Part shown: one piece after another, positions 51,345-60,109 of the stretch
Layout: each line of letters begins with the position of its first letter
Numbering within the stretch: position 1 is the first letter of the stretch
DNA from: Streptomyces sp. NBC_00193
Lineage (GTDB): Bacteria; Actinomycetota; Actinomycetes; Streptomycetales; Streptomycetaceae
Direction of reading: 5' to 3'
Assembly: GCF_026342735.1 (NCBI RefSeq)
Contig: NZ_JAPEMM010000001.1
Location: 558,001-622,000, forward strand
Length of the DNA: 64,000 nt
Notes under the pieces: generated by a model
The model's database searches: none
What the model saw: only the letters and a program-made list of their open reading frames with translations
What the model was told of the DNA's origin: nothing
Program-made: the position numbers and the translations under genes

Positions 51345-51597
51345 GTGGTCCCTTCGATCGCGATGCAGAGATTCCTGTCAGACCTGCCACTGTATGCAAG
51401 CGTGTCGGCCGGCGGAGAAGTTCCCGGCCCAGTCCTGGGTCGGAGTCGGCGTTGTCGGTGCCTCGGGCCACAATGGTCCGCGTCACCCCTGTCCGAAACC
51501 GGTCCGCACCCGTACCGGCCCCGTCCCAGTCCCACCCCCCGCCCCACCCCGTGAGAGCTCAGCTCATCCCGATTCTTGGTTAAGGAGCCGCGCAGCG

Positions 51598-54054
51598 ATG
51601 GCCCGCCGCAGCACGAAGACCCCGCCGCCGGAGGATTTCGAGGAGAAGATCCTCGACATCGACGTCGTCGACGAAATGCAGGGCTCCTTCCTCGAGTACG
51701 CGTACTCGGTGATCTACTCCCGTGCCCTGCCCGACGCCCGCGACGGCATGAAGCCGGTGCACCGGCGCATCGTCTACCAGATGAACGAGATGGGCCTGCG
51801 CCCCGACCGCGGCTACGTGAAGTGCGCCCGTGTCGTCGGCGAGGTCATGGGCAAGCTGCACCCGCACGGCGACGCGTCGATCTACGACGCCCTCGTGCGC
51901 ATGGCACAGCCCTTCTCCATGCGGCTCCCGCTGGTCGACGGCCACGGCAACTTCGGCTCGCTCGGCAACGACGACCCGCCGGCCGCGATGCGTTACACCG
52001 AGTCGAAGATGGCCGACGCCGCCTCGTTGATGACGGACGGGATCGACGAGAACACCGTCGACTTCGCCGCGAACTACGACGGCCAGGAGCGCGAACCGGT
52101 CGTCCTTCCGGCCGCTTACCCGAACCTGCTGGTCAACGGCGCGTCCGGGATCGCGGTGGGCATGGCCACCAACATGGCCCCGCACAACCTCGGCGAGGTC
52201 ATCGCGGCCGCCCGCCACCTGATCCGCTACCCCGAGGCGGACCTGGACGCGCTGATGCGCTTCGTACCGGGTCCCGACCTGCCCACGGGCGGCCGGATCG
52301 TCGGCCTCTCGGGCATCAAGGACGCCTACGAGAACGGCCGCGGCACCTTCAAGATCCGTGCCACGGTGGCCCTGGAGGACGTGACCCCGCGCCGCAAGGG
52401 GCTGGTCGTCACGGAACTGCCCTTCACGGTCGGTCCCGAGAAGGTCATCGCGAAGATCAAGGACCTGGTCGGCTCGAAGAAGCTCCAGGGCATCGCGGAC
52501 GTCAAGGACCTCACGGACCGCTCGCACGGCCTGCGCCTGGTCATCGAGATCAAGAACGGCTTCCACCCCGAGGCCGTCCTGGAGCAGCTGTACAAGCTGA
52601 CGCCGATGGAGGAGACCTTCGGCATCAACAACGTCGCCCTGGTCGACGGGCAGCCGCTGACGCTGGGCCTCAAGGAGCTGCTGGAGGTCTACCTCGACCA
52701 CCGCTTCGAGGTCGTCCGCCGGCGCAGCGAGTTCCGCCGCGGCAAGCGGCGCGACCGGCTGCACCTCGTCGAGGGCCTGCTCGTGGCGCTGCTCGACATC
52801 GACGAGGTCATCCGGATCATCCGGGACAGCGACAACTCCGCGCAGGCCAAGGAGCGCCTGATGGAGCGCTTCTCGCTGAGCGAGATCCAGACCCAGTACA
52901 TCCTGGACACCCCGCTGCGCCGGCTCACCCGCTTCGACCGGATCGAGCTGGAGTCCGAGCGCGACCGGCTGGCCGGCGAGATCGACGAGCTGACCGGGAT
53001 CCTGGACTCCGACAGCGAGCTGCGCAAGCTGGTCTCGGCGGAACTGGCCGCGGTGTCGAAGAAGTTCGGCACGGAGCGCCGTACGGTGCTGCTGGAATCG
53101 GCGGGGACGCCGGTCGCGGCGGTCCCCCTCGAGGTCGAGGACACCCCGTGCCGGGTGCTGCTGTCCTCCACCGGACTGCTCGCCCGCACGCCGAACGCCG
53201 ACCCGCTTCCCGAGGAGGAGGGCGGCGCGCGCGCCAAGCACGACCTGATCGTCTCGCAGGTCGCGGCGACCGCGCGGGCGGACATCGGCGTGGTCACCTC
53301 GTACGGCCGGCTCCTGCGGCTGTCGGTGATCGACCTGCCGCAACTGCCCGACACCCACGCCGCGCCGAACCTGGCGGGCGGGGCCCCGGTCTCGGAGTTC
53401 CTCTCCGGACTGGAGGCCGACGAGACGGTCGTCTGCCTGACCTCGCTGGACGAGTCGGGGCAGGGCCTGGCGCTCGGCACCGAGCAGGGCGTGGTCAAGC
53501 GGGTCGTGCCCGACTATCCGGCCAACAAGGACGAGCTGGAGGTCATCACCCTCAAGGACGGTGACCGGATCATCGGGGCGGTCGAGCTGCGCACGGGCGA
53601 GGAGGACCTCGTCTTCATCACCGACGACGCCCAGCTGCTGCGCTACCCGGCGGGCCAGGTCCGCCCGCAGGGCCGCCCCGCGGGCGGCATGGCGGGCATC
53701 AAGCTCGCGGACGGCGCCAAGGTGATCCACTTCTCGGCGGTGGACCCAGCGCGGGAGGCCGTGGTGTTCACGGTGGCGGGCTCGCACGGGACGCTGGACG
53801 ACTCGATGCAGTCCGGGAAGCTGACGCCGTTCGACCAGTACCCGCGCAAGGGCCGGGCCACCGGCGGCGTGCGCTGCCAGCGCTTCCTGAAGGGCGAGGA
53901 CGTCCTGCTGCTGGCCTGGGCGGGCGGTTCCCCGGTCCGCGCGGCGGCGGCGAACGGCACTCCGGCCGCGCTGCCCGCGGTCGACCCGCGCCGCGACGGC
54001 TCGGGCACGGCCCTGCCGGCCGTGGTCGCGGCGCTGGCGGGTGCGGCGCTGTAG
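51598..54054 (+). CDS. parC: DNA topoisomerase IV subunit A (GyrA-like)
   Basis: 818 residues from the ATG at 51598, ten bases after AAGGAG. The breakage-reunion domain starts with [20 protein letters not shown] and has GHGNFGS and the catalytic Tyr in [11 protein letters not shown]. The QRDR reads [17 protein letters not shown], with Ser at the fluoroquinolone position. The C-terminal beta-pinwheel is present (for example [35 protein letters not shown]), but it lacks a clear GyrA-box, supporting ParC rather than GyrA. In Streptomyces this gene is separate from gyrA and decatenates chromosomes at septation. ParE is not in the window. A perfect 18-bp hairpin follows. Confidence 0.92.
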   Translation: MARRSTKTPPPEDFEEKILDIDVVDEMQGSFLEYAYSVIYSRALPDARDGMKPVHRRIVYQMNEMGLRPDRGYVKCARVVGEVMGKLHPHGDASIYDALVRMAQPFSMRLPLVDGHGNFGSLGNDDPPAAMRYTESKMADAASLMTDGIDENTVDFAANYDGQEREPVVLPAAYPNLLVNGASGIAVGMATNMAPHNLGEVIAAARHLIRYPEADLDALMRFVPGPDLPTGGRIVGLSGIKDAYENGRGTFKIRATVALEDVTPRRKGLVVTELPFTVGPEKVIAKIKDLVGSKKLQGIADVKDLTDRSHGLRLVIEIKNGFHPEAVLEQLYKLTPMEETFGINNVALVDGQPLTLGLKELLEVYLDHRFEVVRRRSEFRRGKRRDRLHLVEGLLVALLDIDEVIRIIRDSDNSAQAKERLMERFSLSEIQTQYILDTPLRRLTRFDRIELESERDRLAGEIDELTGILDSDSELRKLVSAELAAVSKKFGTERRTVLLESAGTPVAAVPLEVEDTPCRVLLSSTGLLARTPNADPLPEEEGGARAKHDLIVSQVAATARADIGVVTSYGRLLRLSVIDLPQLPDTHAAPNLAGGAPVSEFLSGLEADETVVCLTSLDESGQGLALGTEQGVVKRVVPDYPANKDELEVITLKDGDRIIGAVELRTGEEDLVFITDDAQLLRYPAGQVRPQGRPAGGMAGIKLADGAKVIHFSAVDPAREAVVFTVAGSHGTLDDSMQSGKLTPFDQYPRKGRATGGVRCQRFLKGEDVLLLAWAGGSPVRAAAANGTPAALPAVDPRRDGSGTALPAVVAALAGAAL

Positions 54055-54077
54055 GAAGGCCGTAGGCAGTACGCGAT

Positions 54078-54116
54078 CATTCGGGTGGTACGTCCGGGGG
54101 ACGTACCACCCGAATG
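54078..54116 (+). terminator. Strong terminator after parC
   Basis: CATTCGGGTGGTACGTCC (54078-54095) and its exact reverse complement (54099-54116) form an 18-bp stem with a 3-base loop, followed within a few bases by TGTTTTCCC. It isolates parC from the next gene. Confidence 0.88.
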
Positions 54117-54172
54117 GCGACTAGTGTTTTCCCTCTTGGCACTGTTGGGCGGGGCGGGGAGACACAGAACTG

Positions 54173-56260
54173 ATGAATCGTCGGTCGGGCGGATTGATCA
54201 GTGACTGGGCCGAGGCCCAGCGCCGGACGCAGCAGACGCAGCTGATCCAGCAGCGCGAGGCGGAACGCCGGCAGCGGACGTACGAACGGGACGTGGCCCG
54301 GGGTCAGCGCGAGCAGCAGGCCGCCCGCAAACAGCACCGCGAGGCCCAGGCCCGGCGGGCGACCGAGCAGCTCGACGCCCGGGTCGCGGCCCTGCAGGGG
54401 CTGTTGGCCGCGGGCTGCCGGGCCCCGGCGTTCCGGCTGGCCTCGCTGGTCAGGCCCGAGCGGCTCGACCCCTTCGATCCGGGGACCCTGGCGCACCCCG
54501 TGCCGCTGCCGCAGCTGCACCACTTCCAGCAGCAGAGCAGCGGCTGGACGCTGGGCTCGAACCGGCGGGCGCAGGCGGAGCGGGAGGCGCACGCCCGGTA
54601 CACGCAGGCCTGGCAGGCGGCGCAGGCCGCGGAGGCGCAGCGGCAGCAGCAGCTGGCGGCGTACCGGCAGCAGTACGACCGCTGGGCGGCGGAGCAGCTC
54701 GCCGGGATCCGCGCGCACAACGGCGGGCTCACCGAGCTGGCCGGGGCGCTGCGCGCGGGCGACGCGGAGGCCGCGGTGGAGTACTTCTCGGCGGCCCTGT
54801 ACGCCTCGGCCGGCTGGCCGGAGAACCTGCCGCGACAGGTGTCGGCGGCCTACGACCCGGCGCGCCGCCAGCTGGTGCTGGACTGGGAGCTGCCCGGCTA
54901 CGAGGTGGTGCCGGAGGCCAAGTCGGTGCGGTACGTGCCGAGCACGGACCAGGACAAGGAGACGGCCCGCCCGGTCACGCAGCGGCGGGCGATCTACCGG
55001 GACCTGCTGGCGCAGTGCGTGCTGCTGGTGGTGCGCGATCTGTACGCGGCCGACGAGTTCGACGTACTGGACTCCGTCGTCGTCAACGGCTTCGTGGACG
55101 CCCACGATCCGGTGACCGGGCGGGAGGCGCAGCTCGTGCTCGCCTCGGTGTCGGCGCCCCGGGCGGCCTTCACCGGTCTGCGGCTGGAGCTGGTGAGCGC
55201 GGTGGACTGTCTGGTGGAGGGGCTGGGCGGGCAGTTGTCGCCGCGGCCCGACCAGCCCGCCGCCGTGCGCCCGGAGCGCCGGCCCGGCGAGGTGGGCGGC
55301 GTCGTCCGTCACGGAGGGCACGCGGACCGCGACGAGGAGGAGCCGGACCTCTTCGCGATGGACCCGATCGCCTTCGAGAACCTGGTCGCCGAGCTGTTCC
55401 GGGCGATGGGCATGGAGGCGGTGACCACGCAGCGCTCGGGCGACGGCGGGGTGGACATCGAGGCGAACGACCCGTCCCCGATCACGGGCGGACGGATCGT
55501 GGTGCAGGTCAAGCGCTACCGCAACACCGTGTCGCCGACGGCCGTCCGGGACCTCTACGGCACGGTGCAGGACAAGGGGGCGAACAAGGGCGTGCTGGTC
55601 ACCACCGCGACCTTCGGACCCACGTCGTACACCTTCGCCGACGGCAAGCCGCTGGAGCTGGTGCACGGGGCCGCCCTCGTGGAGCTGCTGCACCGGCACG
55701 GACTGCGCGGCCGCCTCGGCCCGGGCGCGGCGCCCTCGGTCCCGGCCCAGCGGACGGCCGAGCCGGAGCCCGCCGCGGACCACAACGTGCTCGGCATGTC
55801 CTGGGCGGGGTCGGTCGCGCTGGACGTGTGCGCGCTGGTCTGCGAAGGCAACCGGGTGCTGAGCGAGGACCACTTCGTGTTCTTCAACAACCCGAACACC
55901 CCGGACGGTTCGGTACGGACCCACGCGCACGCGGCACCGGACAAGGCGGCGCTGCTGGTCGCCTTCGACGCGTTGCCGCAGCGGTCCGACCGGCTGGTCC
56001 TCGTCGCCGCGATCGACCCCGAGGCCGATCCGCACGCCGATCTGGCCGGCTTCACCGACGCCCGGATCCGGCTGCTGGGGGCGGGTGGCGAGGAACTGGG
56101 CCGGCTGGAGGTCTCCGACGGCCGCGCCGGCGAAACCGCCCTGGTCCTCGGCTCCTTCCGGCGCCGCCCGGGCGGCGACTGGGACTTCGTCCTCGGCGGC
56201 AAGGGCTACCCGGGCGGACTGGAGCCCTTGCTCGGCGACTTCGGCATCGAGGTCGCCTGA
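54173..56260 (+). CDS. Coiled-coil/Mrr-nuclease/TerD fusion protein
   Basis: 695 residues. Residues ~10-180 are Gln/Arg/Glu/Ala-rich coiled coil (QREAERRQRTYERDVARGQ, QAAEAQRQQQLAAYRQQYDR). A globular unknown domain runs ~200-360. A PD-(D/E)xK nuclease of the Mrr type follows (~396-510): FENLVAELFRAMGMEAV, GDGGVDIEA (Asp), VVQVKRY (QxK) and VTTATFGPTSY, apparently intact. The last ~155 residues are a TerD/TerZ-like domain (LDVCALVCEGNRVLSEDHFV, FNNPNTPDGSV, RIRLLGAGGEELGRLEVSD), known from tellurite/stress systems and calcium binding. It is cytoplasmic and monocistronic, convergent with the CobW gene 18 bases away. Function unknown; nucleic-acid cleavage in stress or phage response is an inference from the domains. 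Confidence 0.87.
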   Translation: MNRRSGGLISDWAEAQRRTQQTQLIQQREAERRQRTYERDVARGQREQQAARKQHREAQARRATEQLDARVAALQGLLAAGCRAPAFRLASLVRPERLDPFDPGTLAHPVPLPQLHHFQQQSSGWTLGSNRRAQAEREAHARYTQAWQAAQAAEAQRQQQLAAYRQQYDRWAAEQLAGIRAHNGGLTELAGALRAGDAEAAVEYFSAALYASAGWPENLPRQVSAAYDPARRQLVLDWELPGYEVVPEAKSVRYVPSTDQDKETARPVTQRRAIYRDLLAQCVLLVVRDLYAADEFDVLDSVVVNGFVDAHDPVTGREAQLVLASVSAPRAAFTGLRLELVSAVDCLVEGLGGQLSPRPDQPAAVRPERRPGEVGGVVRHGGHADRDEEEPDLFAMDPIAFENLVAELFRAMGMEAVTTQRSGDGGVDIEANDPSPITGGRIVVQVKRYRNTVSPTAVRDLYGTVQDKGANKGVLVTTATFGPTSYTFADGKPLELVHGAALVELLHRHGLRGRLGPGAAPSVPAQRTAEPEPAADHNVLGMSWAGSVALDVCALVCEGNRVLSEDHFVFFNNPNTPDGSVRTHAHAAPDKAALLVAFDALPQRSDRLVLVAAIDPEADPHADLAGFTDARIRLLGAGGEELGRLEVSDGRAGETALVLGSFRRRPGGDWDFVLGGKGYPGGLEPLLGDFGIEVA

Positions 56261-56278
56261 CCCCGCGCGGGGCGGCCG

Positions 56279-57445
56279 CTAGAAGTCCTCGGGATCGGGA
56301 TGATCCTCCGGGTCCGGGTCCTGGTCCGGGTCCTGGTCCGGGTCCTGGTCCGGGTCCTGGTCGGATTCCGGAGCCGGCTCCGGAGCCGGGCGGTGCACGT
56401 AGCGCAGGACGCCCCACATGCTCTCCGGGGCCGCGTGCCACGGCTCCGGTTCGCGGCAGTTCTCCAGTTCGCGGAGCAGGGCGGGGCCGTCGGTGCCCGA
56501 GCCGATCAGGACGAGCTGCGTCAGGCGCGGCTCGCCCCGGCCCCAGGGGTGCGGGGCGAAGCGGAGGAAGCGGCCGACCGCGTGGACCTCGTAGCGCTCC
56601 TCGTGGCCGGGGACGCCGAAGTAGACGGAGCCCTTGATCCGGTAGAGGCCGGCCGGGCGGCGGTCGAGGAACTCGATGAACCGGCGCGGGCCGAGGGCCT
56701 GCTCGGACACGAACTCCGTGGCCTCGTAGGCCGCGTGGACGTGGTCCGCGTGATCACCGCCGCCGTGGTCGCCGTCGTGATCGCCGTCGTGGTCGTGTGC
56801 CTGGGCGAGCAGGTCCTCGAAGGACAGCTGGCCGCGCGTCTCGGTCCACGGGCGGCGGTCGAAGAGCAGCTCCGGGTCGATCCGCCCGTGGTCCGCGCCG
56901 ACGACCGGGATGCCCGGTGCGCAGAGCGCGGCGAGCGCGGCCTCGATCCGGGTGCGTTCGGCGGCGTCGACCCGGTCGGTCTTGTTGAGCACCACCAGGT
57001 CGGCGACGGCCAGGTGCCGGTCGGTCTCGGGGTGCCTGGCCCGGGTCGCGTCGAACTCCGCCGCGTCGACGATCTGCACCATGCCGCCGTACCGGACGGC
57101 CGGGTTCTCGTTGGCGACGAGCATCCGGACCATCTCCTCCGGCTCCGCCAGCCCGCTCGCCTCGATGACGATCACGTCGATGCGGTGGACGGGGTCGGCG
57201 AGCTTCTCCAGGTACGCGTCCAGTTCGCTGCCGTCCACGGCGCAGCACAGGCAGCCGCCGCCGAGGGAGACCATCGAGTCCCCGACCTGGCCGGCCACCG
57301 ACATCGCGTCGACCTCGATGGAGCCGAAGTCGTTGACGACGACCCCGATCCGGGTGCCGCCCCGGTTGCCGAGGAGGTGGTTGAGGACGGTCGTCTTGCC
57401 TGATCCGAGGAATCCGGCGAGGACGATGACGGGGATGCTGTTCAC
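56279..57445 (-). CDS. CobW/COG0523-family GTPase, putative metallochaperone
   Basis: 388 residues from the GTG at 57445, 20 bases after the citrate synthase stop; no good Shine-Dalgarno is seen. The P-loop is GFLGSGKTTVLNHLL, the metal-binding signature is GGGCLCCAV (CxCC), the switch is EASGLAEPEE and the guanine motif is VVLNKTD. Between ~203 and 225 is a His/Asp loop (HDHDGDHDGDHGG, then DHADHVHAA) typical of zinc-handling members. The CobW C-terminal domain follows. The last ~30 residues are almost pure Asp, Pro, Gln and Glu, from a 12-bp DNA repeat. Which metal and client it serves is unknown; zinc is the usual inference. Confidence 0.9.
   Translation of the reverse strand: MNSIPVIVLAGFLGSGKTTVLNHLLGNRGGTRIGVVVNDFGSIEVDAMSVAGQVGDSMVSLGGGCLCCAVDGSELDAYLEKLADPVHRIDVIVIEASGLAEPEEMVRMLVANENPAVRYGGMVQIVDAAEFDATRARHPETDRHLAVADLVVLNKTDRVDAAERTRIEAALAALCAPGIPVVGADHGRIDPELLFDRRPWTETRGQLSFEDLLAQAHDHDGDHDGDHGGGDHADHVHAAYEATEFVSEQALGPRRFIEFLDRRPAGLYRIKGSVYFGVPGHEERYEVHAVGRFLRFAPHPWGRGEPRLTQLVLIGSGTDGPALLRELENCREPEPWHAAPESMWGVLRYVHRPAPEPAPESDQDPDQDPDQDPDQDPDPEDHPDPEDF
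56316..56363 (-). repeat. 12-bp tandem repeat encoding the DQDP tail of CobW
   Basis: Four consecutive GGGTCCTGGTCC units (last one with one change) encode repeated Asp-Gln-Asp-Pro on the minus strand. The period is a multiple of three, so length changes would only vary the acidic tail. Confidence 0.88.
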
Positions 57446-57465
57446 CCGGTCGATCGTAGCCAGCG

Positions 57466-58626
57466 TCAGCCGAGGACGGGCACCGGCCGGGGCGGGGTCG
57501 GACCGGTGTAGCGGGCCGCCGGCCGGATGATCTTCGAGTCGGCGGCCTGTTCCAGGACGTTCGCGCTCCAGCCGACCACGCGGGCCGCGCAGAAGGTCGG
57601 CGTGAACATCTCGCGCGGCAGCCCGCACAGCTCCATGACCACGCCCGCGTAGAACTCCACGTTGGTGTGCAGCTCCCGGCCCGGCTTGAGCTCGGCGAGG
57701 ATCTCCTCGACGTGCCGCTCGACCTCCACGGCGAACTCCACGAGCGGGCCGCCGAACTCCAGGGCGATCCCGCGCAGCATCCGCGAGCGAGGGTCCTCGG
57801 TGCGGTAGACGGGGTGCCCGAAGCCCATGATCCGGTCGCCCGCGAGGACGCGCTCGCGGATCCACGGATCGATCCGGTCCGCCGTGCCGATGGCGTCGAG
57901 GGTGTCCAGGGCCCGGCTGGGGGCGCCGCCGTGCAGCGGGCCGGAGAGCGCGCCGATCGCCCCGGTGAGGCAGGCCGCGACGTCGGCGCCGGTGGAGGCG
58001 ATCACGCGGGCGGTGAAGGTGGAGGCGTTGAAGCCGTGGTCGATCGTGGAGATCAGGTACCGCTCCACCGCGCGGGCCCGGACCGGCTCGGGTTCCCGTC
58101 CGGTCAGCATGTAGAGGTAGTTGGCCGCGTACGGGAGGTCGTCCCGCGGTTCCACCGGCTCCAGCCCCTGACCGAGCCGGTACAGGGCGGTGAGCAGGGT
58201 CGGTACGGCGGCGCAGGCTGCCAGCGCGTCGGCGGCCCGGCCTTCGGGGGCCAGGTCGTAGACCGGACGGAAGCCCGCGAAGGCGCCGAGCAGGGAGAGC
58301 GCCGTGCGCAGCCCGGAGAGCGGGCCGGACAGGGCGGTGGCGCGGGCCAGGGCCGGCAGGGCGTCCCGGACCTCGGCGGGGAGCCGGCGCAGCGGGGCGA
58401 TCTCGGCAGTGAAGGCCGCGCGCTCGGCGGCGTCGGCGGGCAGTGCGCCGCGGAACATCAGGTGCCACACGTCCTCGAAGGTGCGGCTCTCGGCGAGGTC
58501 GACCGCCGAGTACTGGCGGTAGTGGTAGAAGCCCTCACGGCCCCTCACGTCACCGAGCTGGGTCTCGGTGACCACGACTCCCGCGAGTCCGCGGGGGGTT
58601 TCGGCGGGTGCGACGGTGGTGTTCAT
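57466..58626 (-). CDS. Citrate synthase-family protein
   Basis: 386 residues from the ATG at 58626. Citrate synthase motifs are ISTIDHGFNASTFTARVIAS, SGPLHGGAP (first catalytic His), GFGHPVYRTEDPR (second His) and the C-terminal GWSANVLEQ. The third catalytic position, Asp in the usual NVD, is Glu here (HTNVEFYAG). It could be a citrate or 2-methylcitrate synthase, or a paralogue of altered activity. A TTGACA at 58662-58657 and GATGGT at 58638-58633 (18 bp apart, minus strand) place the transcription start at or near the ATG, so the mRNA may be leaderless. It is followed by the CobW gene and faces an HTH-citrate synthase gene across a 70-base region with two dyads. From memory the divergent pair is conserved in Streptomyces. 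Confidence 0.9.
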   Translation of the reverse strand: MNTTVAPAETPRGLAGVVVTETQLGDVRGREGFYHYRQYSAVDLAESRTFEDVWHLMFRGALPADAAERAAFTAEIAPLRRLPAEVRDALPALARATALSGPLSGLRTALSLLGAFAGFRPVYDLAPEGRAADALAACAAVPTLLTALYRLGQGLEPVEPRDDLPYAANYLYMLTGREPEPVRARAVERYLISTIDHGFNASTFTARVIASTGADVAACLTGAIGALSGPLHGGAPSRALDTLDAIGTADRIDPWIRERVLAGDRIMGFGHPVYRTEDPRSRMLRGIALEFGGPLVEFAVEVERHVEEILAELKPGRELHTNVEFYAGVVMELCGLPREMFTPTFCAARVVGWSANVLEQAADSKIIRPAARYTGPTPPRPVPVLG

Positions 58627-58632
58627 GGATCG

Positions 58633-58681
58633 ACCATCCATGATGGACTCAATCACTGTCAATATTGATCGCATCAATATA
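58633..58681. promoter_or_regulatory. Paired dyads in the divergent citrate synthase promoter
   Basis: CCATC-CAT-GATGG (58634-58646) overlaps the predicted -10 of the leftward gene, and AATATTGAT-CGC-ATCAATAT (58661-58680) covers the region next to its -35. Their centres are 31 bp apart, about three helical turns. This suits a dimeric or MerR-like regulator; the HTH domain of the rightward citrate synthase is a candidate. Confidence 0.55.
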
Positions 58682-58696
58682 TGTAGGGTGTGCGTC

Positions 58697-59959
58697 ATGG
58701 ACGACGAGCCCGGTGAGCGAAGGATCGGCACCCAGGAAGCGGCCCGGCTGCTGGGGGTGAAGCCCGCGACCGTGTACGCGTACGTCAGCCGCGGCCAGCT
58801 CACGAGCCGCCGCGACCCGGTCGGACGCTCCAGCAGTTTCGACGCCCGCGAGGTGGAGGCCCTGGCCCGGCGCAGCCGGCGCGAGGCCGCGGGTCCCCCC
58901 GGGTTCGCCGCTCCCGCCGCCTCCGCCGGGGAGCTCTCCGTACGCACCGCGCTCACCCTCATCGAGTCCGACCGGTACTACTTCCGTGGCGTGGACGCCG
59001 TGGAACTGGCCTCGCGGTACCGCTACGAGGAGGTCGCCGAGTGGCTCTGGACGGGGACCCTGGTGCGCGGGGCCCGGTTCACCGCTCCCCCGGAGTCCCT
59101 CGCCGCGGCCCGCCGGGCGGTCGCCGCACTGCCCGAGCACAGCGGTCCGATCGACCGGCTGCGGGTGGCCGTCGCCGCCGCGGCGGTCGCCGACCCGCTG
59201 CGCTTCGACCTGTCCGGGCCGTCCGTACTGGGCTCCGCGCGCGCCCTCATCCCCACCCTGGTCGGCGCCCTGCCCGAGGTGGGGCCGGCACAGTGGGGCG
59301 GGGACGGCCGCCTCTCCCGGCAGCTGTGGCCCCGGCTCACCGCCCTGGACCCCGATCCGGACGCACTGGCCGTCCTGGATCTGGCCCTGGCCCTGCTGAC
59401 GGACCACGACCTGGCCGCCTCGACCCTGGCCGTACGGGTGGCCGCGTCGGCGCGCGCGCATCCGTACGCGGTGGTCTCGGCCGGGCTCGGCGCGCTCGAA
59501 GGCCCCCTGCACGGAGCGGCCGGGCGGCTCGCGCACCGGATGCTGGGGGAGGTGCTGGAGCGCGGCGGCGCGGCTCCGGTGGTGGCGGAGTACCTGCGGG
59601 CCGGACGCAGGGTGCCCGGGCTCGGGCACCGGCTGTACGAGGGCGAGGATCCGCGGGCGACGGCGCTGTTCGCCCGGCTGGAGCCGCTGGCGCAGGCCGG
59701 TCCGGCGCTGGGCGCGGCGCGCGAGGTCGCCGGGGTGATGGCCCGGCACGGCGGCGGCCTGTACCCCAACGTGGACCTGGCGCTCGCGGTGCTGACGGTC
59801 TCCTGCGGGATGGCCCCGGAGGCCGGGGAGACGGTCTTCGCGGTGGCCCGTACGGCCGGCTGGATCGCGCACGCGCTGGAGGAGTACGAGGAGCGCCCGC
59901 TGCGGATGCGACCGAGCGGGCAGTACCACGGACCCCGCCCGCCACAGCCGTTGCCGTGA
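58697..59959 (+). CDS. Citrate synthase with N-terminal MerR-type helix-turn-helix
   Basis: 420 residues. The first ~60 residues are an excisionase/MerR-like HTH (RIGTQEAARLLGVKPATVYA, YVSRGQLTSRRDPVGRSSSF, then ALARRSRRE), followed by a linker and a citrate synthase fold. Catalytic residues look intact: His in EGPLHGAAG, His in PGLGHRLYEGEDPR and Asp in YPNVDLALAV. The ATG at 58697 follows TAGGGT by seven bases, so the mRNA may be leaderless; an AGGG seen there could alternatively serve as a weak ribosome site. The fusion of a DNA-binding domain to an acetyl-CoA/oxaloacetate-binding enzyme suggests a metabolite-sensing regulator of the divergent pair. This is inference; HTH-citrate synthases are known annotations in actinomycetes. 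Confidence 0.88.
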   Translation: MDDEPGERRIGTQEAARLLGVKPATVYAYVSRGQLTSRRDPVGRSSSFDAREVEALARRSRREAAGPPGFAAPAASAGELSVRTALTLIESDRYYFRGVDAVELASRYRYEEVAEWLWTGTLVRGARFTAPPESLAAARRAVAALPEHSGPIDRLRVAVAAAAVADPLRFDLSGPSVLGSARALIPTLVGALPEVGPAQWGGDGRLSRQLWPRLTALDPDPDALAVLDLALALLTDHDLAASTLAVRVAASARAHPYAVVSAGLGALEGPLHGAAGRLAHRMLGEVLERGGAAPVVAEYLRAGRRVPGLGHRLYEGEDPRATALFARLEPLAQAGPALGAAREVAGVMARHGGGLYPNVDLALAVLTVSCGMAPEAGETVFAVARTAGWIAHALEEYEERPLRMRPSGQYHGPRPPQPLP

Positions 59960-60109
59960 CGGGCGGGGTGTTCCCGGCAGGAGGAGCCCGGGCTCAGCCG
60001 GCGTAGGCCTCGAACTCGCCGACCTCTCCATGCGGTGCGGGGGTGTGCACGGGCGGCTCTACGAGGTGGGGCGCGGGAAACAGGTGGTACCGGCGGTCCG
60101 GCTGCGGCG

